32,287 bases of DNA from Choristocarpus tenellus KU-1152 (Eukaryota; Phaeophyceae): NCBI GenBank assembly GCA_964200185.2, contig CAXNAD020000072.1:1-32287 (forward strand), in the 5' to 3' direction. The position numbers and the translations under genes are program-made. Under the pieces are notes generated by a model. It made no database searches. It was not told the origin of the DNA and worked only from the letters and a program-made list of their open reading frames with translations. Of the stretch, positions 30,601-32,287 are shown one piece after another. Each line of letters opens with the position of its first letter. The first letter of the stretch is position 1.

Positions 30601-31816
30601 CATTGCCTGCAGCAGGGCTGGGAGGATTCCACTCTCTTCCATCTCAAAAGTGGTTGCACCCTGTAATGTAAAGGATGAAGGGCCAGGGTTAGGAAGTGGG
30701 GTAGGGGATAGGGATAATAAGTTAGGGCAATAGTATAATTTCATGTCTTGAGTGTTGATTTTTTCCTTTTGAAAGGAAAAGTGAGTTATGAACTCTTGTA
30801 TCCCATCCCCTTCACTAAAAATGGAGGATTCAATACAGAGAGAGTATCATCAACAATCAGACGCGCTTCTTCTCCCATATCATCAACAATCAAATAAATA
30901 TTCTCTTGAATTGGAAAGACTCCAAGAAATTCTACTTTGTAAAAATCAGGTACGAGAGTAAGGTTAGGGTTAGGAAAACTCAAAAGGTTTATGTGCCTAT
31001 TTCATATTCTGCTAGAACAGTAGCAATATTAAACCTAAAGTGCAAAGTTGACTCTGTGTCAAAAAGTTCTATTCTTAGGTATGTACTGTATGCAACTGAG
31101 CTGGTTCAGCTGGAAAAAAACCGAAATTGGTTGACCGCTGACAGATGAGTTGCTTGGGTCTTACATTAAAACAAAACAAAAAAGAGTGATGTGCTCCCCC
31201 TCCCCCCCTGCACTCCTACTTAAGGTGAAAGTTCCCACTGAAAGCAACAATCTTGGTGTCCCATCTCAACTTCATTTTTTTTTTTAATCCGCAAAAAGAG
31301 TAACCGTTACGCGTCCAACACATTACCAATAAGTGTCTGCCCCTTGCGCTCAAAAATACTAAAAATATTTCCGTATGATTTGACAAAAAAAAGAAAATGA
31401 CCGTACTTTCATACACAAAACCTCAGTACTTCTTCAAGGTATGTAAGGGGCATGGACAAACATTGTACTTTAAGGTACTCTACATGGAGGGAGGGTTCCA
31501 ATTGTCATGTCATTTCATGGGAGATCTTACACACTCATACACAAAACCATAGCTGCGAACTGTAAACTCAATTCCATTCACGTATCCTTTTCTGCTTCAT
31601 ATAGATAATAACCAATAGTCAATAGTCATGGTAATTCTGCTGGTAAAAAGCAGTCACCTCGGCCAATGAATCACCAAGATTGCATTCAAGCCCACGACAT
31701 GCCTCCCCCTATACTACCACAACCGCATTTCCTGTATGTACCTTGGGTGAGTTCAGCACATCACTCAGATCCTCCAGTGCATGCACCATTTCCCTTTCCC
31801 AGGAGTATGGCTCAGT
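1694..31816 (-). CDS. TRIP12/UPL3-like: TRIP12/UPL3-family HECT E3 ubiquitin ligase, giant multi-exon gene, partial at both ends
   Basis: Gene-level entry; the exons follow as separate entries. The family (TRIP12 in animals, UPL3/UPL4 in plants, Ufd4 in yeast) transfers ubiquitin to lysines, often in the nucleus, through a C-terminal HECT domain with an N-terminal armadillo region. Family motifs occur in the correct order from high to low coordinate: TFEMEESGILPALL, VEPLTLVSEVTKWL, an ISGKVLLWG...MVRQLL segment, QWSRTVTLHF, ALDPLTVC...FPGLFSLEAR...TAFGMARAV, GTGPTLE and FYSLVCRELLRRGLGLWRGDE. Intron phases agree across almost every proposed junction, which chance open frames would not give. 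Large G/S/R/E-rich exons are inserted between motifs, so the protein is longer than typical TRIP12. The start codon, armadillo repeats and most of the HECT lobe are outside the window or unresolved. Family assignment is firm; individual splice sites are hand predictions. Confidence 0.87.
1936..2520 (-). other. Intron between GTGPTLE and FYSLV exons
   Basis: 585 nt, GT-AG, phase 0. Both flanking exons are certain, so this intron is among the most reliable. Nothing else is recognised inside it. Confidence 0.9.
2521..2598 (-). CDS. Exon: HECT start, LLVEFEGETGHGTGPTLE
   Basis: 26 codons, phase 0/0; acceptor GTGTTTTCCAG, donor CTTGAG|GTGCGA. The peptide TLADMESMLLVEFEGETGHG then GTGPTLE matches the family hallmark LE(I/V).(Y/F)..E.GTGLGPTLEF at the start of the HECT domain. 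It joins FYSLVCREL of the next exon exactly in phase. Confidence 0.95.
2828..2869 (-). CDS. Micro-exon AKVVSRCELLDKSI
   Basis: 14 codons, phase 0/0; acceptor GGCTGTGCAG, donor AGTATT|GTTTGT. AKVVSRCELLDKSI resembles TRIP12's T(V)NREELLKQAE, just before the HECT start. It joins RRQ upstream and TLADMESMLLVEFEG downstream in phase, at about the family spacing. It also resembles the VLLSRDAILDMA segment at the start of the acidic exon (see findings). Confidence 0.7.
3036..4004 (-). CDS. Exon: VLLSRDAILDMAEFLF helix followed by a long acidic/Gly-rich insert
   Basis: 323 codons, phase 0/0; acceptor CTACAATAG, donor CGTCAG|GTTCGT. The first 24 residues (VLLSRDAILDMAEFLFTLLV) match the family V.V.R..IL..A..V(M) helix just before the HECT domain. 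About 280 disordered residues then interrupt the expected passage into the GTGPTLE region. They include an acidic core with EEEEDEDWD, DEDDNDVDV and ADEDEEEG, glycine runs and a Ser/Gly-rich flank. The exon ends GGEDIPRIARRQ. TRIP12/UPL3 proteins have acidic regions earlier in the chain; one here is unusual. Confidence 0.88.
4005..5280 (-). other. Intron
   Basis: 1,276 nt, GT-AG, phase 0. It holds the (CA)n tract at 5190-5210 and a single GGGTTAGG-type element (transcribed sense) about 40 nt after the donor. No exon seen. Confidence 0.8.
5190..5210. repeat. (CA)n microsatellite
   Basis: About ten CA units inside the 5280-4005 intron. Comparable (TA)n tracts lie at 13014-13028, 17446-17467, 18658-18687, 20119-20135 and near 24389-24406. 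All are intronic. Confidence 0.9.
5281..5481 (-). CDS. Exon: linker DAAKKVEEAD ... YLSQLGRLGRLT
   Basis: 67 codons, phase 0/0; acceptor GAAAAACAG, donor CTAACG|GTGAGA. It continues the helix after AVTHVQ (DAAKKVEEADNTSSSG), passes through a Gly/Ser/Glu linker and ends VAVPLSDYLSQLGRLGRLT. The final GRLGRLT joins VLLSRDAILD of the next exon. This is like the family sequence GRL.RQKV.V.R..IL before the HECT domain. Confidence 0.88.
5482..6193 (-). other. GC-AG intron
   Basis: 712 nt with donor GCAAGT. In the transcribed sense a GGGTTAGGGTTAGGG array starts about 55 nt after the donor (6123-6139). CCCTAA-like text at about 5656-5690 precedes the acceptor. No exon inside. Confidence 0.8.
6194..6346 (-). 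CDS. Exon: DPLTVC...PGLFSLEAR...TAFGMARAV core motif; GC-AG donor
   Basis: 51 codons, phase 0/0. It starts ALDPLTVCAQAMPPWVRALT and continues with FPGLFSLEAR and TAFGMARAVTHVQ. This is the most recognisable TRIP12/UPL3/UPL4 pre-HECT block (DPL..CSG.LP.WC..L....PFLFPFETR...F..TAFG..RA). Acceptor AAATCATCAG. The only plausible donor is CAG|GCAAGT, the classical GC-AG form, and the join to 5481 is exactly in phase (THVQ-DAAKKVEE). Confidence 0.93.
6347..6987 (-). other. Intron
   Basis: 641 nt, GT-AG, phase 0, AT-rich. No repeat array or other feature recognised. Confidence 0.85.
6988..7102 (-). CDS. Exon: helical segment ending GLQRIIMRQ before the DPL motif
   Basis: 38 codons plus 1 base, phase 2 in and 0 out; acceptor GTTTTCTGCTAG, donor CGCCAG|GTGAAG. 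The peptide starts LVSSGMNDAILPTLHPSVAK and ends IVKGLQRIIMRQ. Joined to the next exon it reads IIMRQ-ALDPLTVC, matching the family stretch KL..KL.RQL.DPL..C. Upstream lies a very G-rich plus-strand tract (7144-7182), which is the pyrimidine tract of this intron in the transcribed sense. Confidence 0.85.
7103..7814 (-). other. Intron with G-rich template-strand tract
   Basis: About 712 nt. Plus-strand 7144-7182 is almost pure G with several GGGG runs, giving a C-rich tract in the transcript about 40 nt upstream of the acceptor. The GC-rich stretch 7540-7740 keeps an open minus frame, so the upstream exon might extend further than proposed. Confidence 0.6.
7815..8393 (-). CDS. Exon: WSRTVTLHF motif (TRIP12 'LW..THTI.Y') plus disordered insert
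   Basis: 192 codons plus split bases, phase 2 in and 2 out; acceptor CACTACAAAAG (or CAG 7 nt further for a phase 0 entry), donor CTAAT|GTATAT. Near the start, EGQWSRTVTLHFSMAQ matches the TRIP12/UPL3 element W.(K/R)THTI.Y, which follows the acidic linker. A long Glu/Ala/Asp-rich insert follows, then the less biased ITHTFFAHPVVLPPTWSTLD near the end. A CCCTAACCC-type array lies about 55 nt upstream of the acceptor. Confidence 0.8.
8394..9086 (-). other. Intron
   Basis: Contains an (AAAAT)n run near 8504-8519 and a CCCTAACCC-type array (transcribed sense) at 8447-8463 close to the acceptor. No exon seen. Confidence 0.6.
9087..9291 (-). CDS. Candidate exon: charged helix (NVEILERDVGERERKRRD)
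   Basis: About 68 codons, phase 2 out; donor CACAGAG|GTACAC, acceptor TTCCTTCAAG or an AG slightly downstream. The peptide has NVEILERDVGERERKRRDHS then KILKFCLNNQEHAELTKMIW, an amphipathic, coiled-coil-like segment. Its exit phase fits the CAAAAG acceptor of the next exon. A second frame is open over the first 120 nt, so the 5' boundary and frame entry are uncertain. Confidence 0.45.
9378..9478 (-). CDS. Candidate exon ALEQVETLNNVNLNCVHSIG
   Basis: About 33 codons, phase 1 in, matching 10472 (phase 1 out); acceptor ATTCTCATCAG. The peptide begins ALEQVETLNNVNLNCVHSIG and runs to SLMPID. The donor is ambiguous among GTTTGC, GTGGTG and GTGTCA within 15 nt. The text is less biased than the surrounding exons and looks like a helix followed by a strand. 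No family recognised. Confidence 0.45.
9479..10471 (-). other. Intron
   Basis: About 990 nt of AT-rich text between two proposed exons with matching phase 1. No exon or array recognised. Confidence 0.5.
10472..10737 (-). CDS. Exon: SRSARSGGASSNRPGRG linker plus Ala/Val segment
   Basis: 88 codons plus split bases, phase 2 in and 1 out; donor CCTGAAG|GTTGGT. It starts SSRSARSGGASSNRPGRG, has a GGGGGGDGGEGG run (C11 on the plus strand) and a less biased part (LNSFPQLCWSLGCKWTTP), and ends VDLSGGDVPEG. The frame is continuous across the G run only if its length is correct; a one-base error there would break it. The acceptor (GTGAAAG) lies in a 9-bp-arm hairpin and two further AGs follow closely, so the exact start is uncertain. 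Confidence 0.6.
10951..10989 (-). CDS. Candidate short exon with strong donor GTG|GTAAGA
   Basis: The acceptor is CTGAGCAG and the donor GTG|GTAAGA. Two frames are open: SPEKATKCIEGYV (phase 0/0) or HLKKQQNALRVM (phase 2 out, which fits the next exon's phase 2 entry). A phase 0-to-2 link from 11511 is needed, and the true 5' boundary is unresolved. The pyrimidine-rich stretch upstream allows a longer exon. Confidence 0.35.
11511..12440 (-). CDS. Large disordered Ser/Gly/Thr/Pro/Arg-rich exon
   Basis: 310 codons, phase 0/0; acceptor CACTCCTGCAG, donor GCTTGG|GTAAAG. It starts TIPGMVDDDSPAGPG. It contains a TNPDTNPSPSGRNDNSSE segment, a proline/basic cluster PVPPLPPRRVSKRRW (an SH3- or WW-type ligand shape with a nuclear-localisation-like end), and glycine/arginine-rich sequence. 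It ends near GSGAAW. No folded domain is apparent. At 11697-11709 the coding sequence contains a CCCTAACCCTA run encoding NPNPR, so a telomere-like repeat lies inside the reading frame. It falls in the long inserted region between the MVRQLL and WSRTVTLHF motifs. Confidence 0.8.
13210..13233. repeat. (CACAT) tandem repeat
   Basis: Four and a half copies of a CATCA/CACAT pentamer in the 15292-12441 intron. No function suggested. Confidence 0.8.
14408..14446 (-). CDS. Candidate micro-exon SALTPIFGHLKDK
   Basis: 13 codons, phase 0/0, with acceptor GTTTCCAG and a good donor AAG|GTAACC. It could sit between 15293 (phase 0 out) and 12440 (phase 0 in), but those two also join directly in phase. Support is splice-site quality only. 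Confidence 0.3.
14811..14855. repeat. 16-bp direct repeat, 29 bp apart
   Basis: TTTCAAAGTACAGAGG occurs at 14811-14826 and again at 14840-14855, with a GTTAGGGG element between. Intronic. Confidence 0.85.
15293..15725 (-). CDS. Exon: Gln/Ala/Gly-rich disordered segment
   Basis: 144 codons plus 1 base, phase 2 in and 0 out; acceptor ATCTTGCAG, donor CGCATG|GTGTGT. It starts EYDSALQATQGGAIAVTRDM, has AQGQQQ, an alanine run (RVAAAAAASASEM) and a GGGGGFGG stretch, and ends GTILRM. Low complexity throughout; no domain recognised. A TTAGGG-type array starts about 215 nt after its donor. Confidence 0.72.
15726..17567 (-). other. Intron (1.84 kb)
   Basis: Carries (TA)n with a hairpin at 17429-17446 near its donor end and the TGTAAC run at 16637. 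In the transcribed sense, several CTAAC/CCCTAAC copies lie within 180 nt of the acceptor (15776-15900). No exon seen. Confidence 0.6.
17568..17646 (-). CDS. Exon: short Gly/Ser/Arg-rich linker
   Basis: 25 codons plus split bases, phase 1 in and 2 out; acceptor AACATTTCCAG, donor GTAAG|GTCAGT. The peptide VRSDSSSATGRDSIYETGRR has the composition of the other disordered exons. It joins in phase to EYDSALQATQ of the next exon through that exon's strong CTTGCAG acceptor. Confidence 0.55.
17942..18061 (-). CDS. Exon: cysteine-containing segment (ICPTQRCVCCL)
   Basis: 39 codons plus split bases, phase 1 in and 1 out; acceptor CTGTACCAAG, donor AGTG|GTGAGA. The peptide has ICPTQRCVCCLIKMQSD and later NYDDDPHCLTSSG: five cysteines and two histidines. 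The phases fit both neighbours exactly (19894 out phase 1, 17646 in phase 1). It is not a standard RING, PHD or ZZ pattern, so I assign no function. Confidence 0.5.
18062..19893 (-). other. Intron (1.83 kb)
   Basis: Starts with a four-unit TTAGGG-sense array (19804-19828). It also holds a second at 18795-18821, an opposite one at 18951-18963 and (TA)n at 18658-18687. A 189-codon plus-strand open frame crosses the first array; it is not believed. Confidence 0.55.
18795..18821. repeat. Telomere-like array (CCCTAA)4
   Basis: One of the longest of about twenty short CCCTAA/TTAGGG arrays. Others of 2 to 4 units lie at 681-697, 6123-6139, 13421-13441, 15060-15078, 19804-19828, 22566-22592, 23040-23053, 24621-24632, 29050-29070, 29754-29777 and 32101-32114 (CCCTAA on plus). 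Further ones lie at 832-846, 8447-8463, 11697-11709, 18951-18963, 30961-30974 and 31977-31991 (TTAGGG on plus). All but 11697-11709 are outside proposed exons. They are too short and too mixed in orientation to be a telomere. Confidence 0.95.
19894..20003 (-). CDS. Exon: second half of Tudor/agenet-like module (YDDGTLHCEVPLTHV)
   Basis: 36 codons plus split bases, phase 2 in and 1 out; acceptor CTATTATTACAG, donor CACAG|GTAATT. It starts YDDGTLHCEVPLTHVTTSLP, matching the (R)YDDGD.E..VP...V strand pair that follows G.RWY.G.V in Tudor/agenet-like modules of many protist proteins. It then passes into PPGAPVWVGNGGAGTG. I do not recall such a domain in TRIP12 or UPL3. A TTAGGG-type array begins about 65 nt after the donor. 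Confidence 0.75.
20533..20626 (-). CDS. Exon: first half of Tudor/agenet-like module (RRWYAGIV)
   Basis: 30 codons plus split bases, phase 1 in and 2 out; acceptor TCATGTAG, donor GTGAG|GTGAGA. The peptide contains GEGRRWYAGIVITASTNHLL. The pattern G.RWY.G.V is the first beta-hairpin signature of Tudor/agenet-type folds, which read methylated histones or DNA-associated proteins. The exon joins the next one in phase to give LLGVR-YDDGTLHCEV, the rest of the signature. The two halves and the exact phase fit make chance unlikely. Confidence 0.72.
20627..22009 (-). other. Intron before the Tudor-like module
   Basis: 1,383 nt joining phase 1 to phase 1. A GC-richer patch at 21550-21610 has an open minus frame (SHRARDKGVTGALGKDQ) but no good splice pair, so it is left unassigned. 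Confidence 0.55.
22010..22363 (-). CDS. Exon: Arg/Ser/Gly/Glu-rich linker before the Tudor-like module
   Basis: 117 codons plus 3 split bases, phase 1 in and 1 out; acceptor AATTTGCAG, donor CCCG|GTAGGT. It opens with STRSNRGKTRGRSEGRE, has a helix-like SRSYLKNLLNEEEAKQGEAQ, and ends REERREGGPG. The composition matches other disordered exons of this gene. A second frame is also open over the first 150 nt, but its Leu/Gly repeat composition fits less well. The next exon starts the Tudor-like fold. Confidence 0.7.
23264..23342 (-). CDS. Candidate exon bridging phase 0 to phase 1 (VSHLGWAIPFHLVDLCP)
   Basis: 26 codons plus 1 base. The acceptor is strong: CTAAC, then a T run, then AACAG. A possible donor is CCTT|GTGAAG. 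The peptide contains HFCPIVSHLGWAIPFHLVDL. It has the phase pair needed between 23482 (phase 0 out) and 22363 (phase 1 in). No family motif is recognised, and other donors in the same frame are possible. Confidence 0.35.
23482..23708 (-). CDS. Exon: ISGKVL...MVRQLL segment, TRIP12 'VYQAVRQ' position
   Basis: 75 codons plus 2 bases, phase 1 in and 0 out; acceptor GGGTTGCAG, donor CAGGAG|GTTAGT. The peptide starts VFSLKYALISGKVLLWG and continues MHDMVRQLLKSLSTLG. The pattern fits the family segment (L.F..NG..LP..MTVYQAVRQ) before the THTI motif. A hydrophobic, helix-like half follows (INTIFAMWLVFGLIRESLR) and ends YPPLSMDPQE. It is one of the few non-low-complexity exons in the middle of the gene. 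Confidence 0.7.
23830..24320 (-). CDS. Exon: disordered, nuclear-localisation-like KRRRVDSSQRKR cluster
   Basis: About 163 codons, phase 2 in and 1 out; acceptor GTAACTCAAG, donor AAGAG|GTGAAA. It carries an acidic stretch (SGERGEDDECKLDMLDAN), then Gly/Lys-rich sequence, then RLRKRRRVDSSQRKRGG, a bipartite nuclear-localisation-like cluster. A second acceptor about 10 nt downstream (CTACAAG) keeps the same frame, so the exact start is uncertain. The intron just before it ends in CCCTAACCC-type sequence. Confidence 0.75.
24321..25869 (-). other. Intron (1.55 kb)
   Basis: Phase 2 to phase 2. Its last 50 nt are CCCTAACCCC...CCCTAACCCTCACCC in the transcribed sense, immediately before the acceptor. 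Open minus frames at 25500-25860 do not fit the required phase. Confidence 0.6.
25870..26180 (-). CDS. Exon: basic helix LKRAYISHLRRQKNDRKHER plus disordered tail
   Basis: 103 codons plus 2 bases, phase 0 in and 2 out; acceptor TGAACACAG, donor TCAAG|GTATGT. The first 35 residues are a strongly basic predicted helix (YISHLRRQKNDRKHERARR) running into REAEAAAF. The rest is Ser/Gly/Thr-rich and ends LGETLKAQSSR. It follows the PLTLVSEV motif, where TRIP12/UPL3 proteins have a basic or acidic disordered region. No domain recognised. Confidence 0.75.
26181..26688 (-). other. Intron
   Basis: 508 nt, GT-AG, phase 0, AT-rich, containing the 16-bp tandem duplication. No exon seen. Confidence 0.8.
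26439..26470. repeat. 16-bp tandem duplication
   Basis: ATGTATTTACATGAAT at 26439-26454 is repeated immediately with one mismatch. It lies in the 26688-26181 intron. Each copy contains ATGTATTTACAT, itself nearly palindromic. Confidence 0.85.
26689..27283 (-). CDS. Exon: PFTVRVAIS strand, basic/serine-rich insert, VEPLTLVSEVTKWL motif
   Basis: 198 codons plus 1 base, phase 2 in and 0 out; acceptor GTGGGCAG, donor GGGCAG|GTAGGT. It begins PFTVRVAISPTQLSQYHP and ends IMVEPLTLVSEVTKWLTGQ. That end matches the family PLA.V.AVE.(F/Y)L motif (IDPLALVQAIERYL in TRIP12), whose PF..R. partner strand lies upstream. The insert of about 150 residues between them is rich in Ser, Gly, Arg and Ala. It contains a basic cluster, PSKRSRSCRISKGK, that could be a nuclear localisation signal. 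Confidence 0.85.
27284..29964 (-). other. Longest clean intron (2.68 kb)
   Basis: Phase 2 to phase 2. TTAGGG-sense arrays lie at 29754-29777 and 29050-29070, and CTAAC-containing text about 80 nt before the acceptor. It includes a 149-codon plus-strand frame (27957-28406) without recognisable homology. Confidence 0.6.
29965..30017 (-). CDS. Small exon: SVTRFFVEYGITW linker
   Basis: 17 codons plus 2 bases, phase 0 in and 2 out; acceptor GTGCTGCAG, donor ACTTG|GTATAA. The peptide SVTRFFVEYGITW continues into PFTVRVAIS of the next exon. Together they resemble the TRIP12 stretch where a FF/FL segment runs into a (L/P)FKxxL strand. The phase match on both sides supports it. The intron to the previous exon is 127 nt. 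Confidence 0.65.
30145..30660 (-). CDS. Exon: TFE..SGILPALL motif, disordered insert, helix ending TQDCLQ
   Basis: 172 codons, phase 0/0; acceptor TTTACATTACAG and donor CCTCCAG|GTGCAT. It opens with GATTFEMEESGILPALLQAM, matching the (I/V)STFE...SGL..ALL motif that follows the armadillo region in TRIP12 and UPL3. A disordered insert of about 120 residues follows, with an acidic DDMDVDTDV patch and a VGSGSGLGS run. The exon closes with RLLIEDIIAKTQDCLQ, which resembles the family helix LV..L..KLQDCL. An insert at this point is unusual; the flanking motifs normally lie close together. Confidence 0.85.
30661..31741 (-). other. Intron (1.08 kb)
   Basis: Phase 0 to phase 0. The 3' part in the transcribed sense contains CCCTATCCCC and CCTAACCCTGG close to the acceptor. 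An open frame at 30786-30945 with a duplicated LIVDD motif was considered and not accepted as an exon. Confidence 0.55.
31742..31816 (-). CDS. Exon 1 in window: helical segment before the TFE motif
   Basis: 25 codons, phase 0 in and out: acceptor ..TTAAG, donor AAG|GTACAT. The peptide includes WEREMVHALEDLSDVLNSPK. It reads like the TRIP12/UPL3 helix (ALxxLxDVL) just before the conserved TFE..SGL motif. Joined directly to the exon ending at 30145, it gives DVLNSPK-GATTFEMEESGIL, a natural family match. The N-terminal armadillo exons should lie beyond the right edge. Confidence 0.6.
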
Positions 31817-31900
31817 CTTAACCAGAAACACAACACAGGGGAGGGGGAGGTTTATGGTAAGGGTGATTTTGAAACATTGCGTGGGGAAAGGGAGGGGCAA

Positions 31901-31937
31901 CACAAACGTGTAACACAAATATGTAACACAAATGTAC
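31901..31937. repeat. 13-bp tandem repeat, nearly three copies
   Basis: CACAAACGTGTAA, CACAAATATGTAA and CACAAATGTAC follow one another. They lie upstream (in the transcribed sense) of the 31742-31816 exon, within the incoming intron. Confidence 0.85.
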
Positions 31938-32245
31938 AAACTTCAGCTTCAGGGATGTTTCACTGATCTTGCTTAGCGTTAGGGTTAGGGTACAGTTTGG
32001 ATGCAACTCTTATCAATTGGTGAAGGAGGGAAGGGGGGGTTATACTTCAATACTTAGAGCATTTGACCCGAACCCTACAATCTTATCCCATCATAGTTTC
32101 AACCCTAACCCTGACCACAAATGCTTGCCTCCAACTGTGTGCAAACCACAATCTACCAGAGTCTCTGAATCAAGAGGACACGACAGCATCATGACACTAA
32201 GCCCAACACAGGTGTGATATCTTGAACAGGGCAAGGGATATTGAT

Positions 32246-32287
32246 TGGGGGCGGGGGGCGGGGGTGGGGGGTGGGGGGTGGAAGGTA
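32246..32287. repeat. G-rich tract at the right edge
   Basis: Successive runs of 4 to 6 G separated by single C or T. It mirrors the homopolymer-rich left edge and is consistent with the window being a contig that ends in hard-to-assemble sequence. It could form G-quadruplexes. Confidence 0.75.

Larger units (their letters stand above)
31817..32287 (-). other. Right-edge region, intronic
   Basis: No exon recognised. Contains the 13-bp tandem repeats, arrays at 31977-31991 and 32101-32114, and the terminal G-rich tract. The armadillo-repeat exons expected upstream in the gene are not here. Confidence 0.5.

Noticed and set aside
23264-30660. HUWE1-type HECT ligase
   Set aside because: Considered for the HECT family assignment, but the TFE..SGL, PL..V, DPL..C and GTGPTLEFY motifs are those of TRIP12/UPL3.
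30786-30945. Minus frame with repeated LIVDD motif
   Set aside because: No good donor or acceptor pair, and the flanking exons already join in phase. The peptide repeat comes from a short direct DNA repeat.
31658-31708. A 17-codon phase 0/0 exon (GEACRGLECNLGDSLAE) between 31742 and 30660
   Set aside because: It would require a 33-nt intron, far shorter than any other here, and the direct join of the flanking exons matches TRIP12 better.

Overview
Eukaryotic nuclear DNA. The evidence is many spliceosomal introns (GT-AG, plus one GC-AG), AT-richer non-coding sequence with dinucleotide repeats, and no bacterial-style operons. About twenty short TTAGGG/CCCTAA-type runs fit an organism with vertebrate-type telomere repeats. 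The G/S/R/E/A-rich disordered exons and the intron load suggest a protist or alga, but I cannot name the lineage.

Layout: nearly the whole window reads as one very large gene on the minus strand, running from about 31816 down past 1694 and open at both ends. Reading frame and intron phase were checked by hand from exon to exon. They give at least 23 well or fairly supported exons (about 7.0 kb coding, roughly 2,300 codons), plus several weaker candidates. Short conserved exons identify the product as a HECT-type E3 ubiquitin ligase of the TRIP12/UPL3 (UFD4) family. They are, in order: the TFE..ESGILPALL motif (30145-30660), the EPLTLVSEV..WL motif (26689-27283), a GKVL..... MVRQLL segment (23482-23708), WSRTVTLHF (7815-8393), the DPLTVC...FGMARAV block (6194-6346), the GTGPTLE motif (2521-2598) and FYSLV..ELLRRGLGLWRGDE (1694-1935). 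The armadillo-repeat N-terminus should lie beyond the right edge. Most of the catalytic HECT lobe, including the active-site cysteine, is not visible and should lie at or beyond the left edge.

Between the conserved motifs lie large low-complexity exons, several with basic nuclear-localisation-like clusters. One is a very acidic 323-codon exon (3036-4004). Two small exons (20533-20626 and 19894-20003) join in phase to form a Tudor/agenet-like module (RRWYAGIV ... YDDGTLHCEVPLTHV). I do not know this module from TRIP12 or UPL3, so it is the best candidate for a new domain architecture: a chromatin-reader-like fold inside a TRIP12-type ligase.

The introns (about 120 nt to 2.8 kb) carry short telomere-like arrays. 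Those close to a splice site have a polarity: in the transcribed sense TTAGGG copies sit just after donors and CCCTAAC copies just before acceptors, where CTAAC would also serve as a branch-point sequence. No convincing gene was found on the plus strand, and no tRNA, rRNA, CRISPR array or transposon. Both window ends are G/C homopolymer tracts, so this may be a whole contig broken at such tracts.
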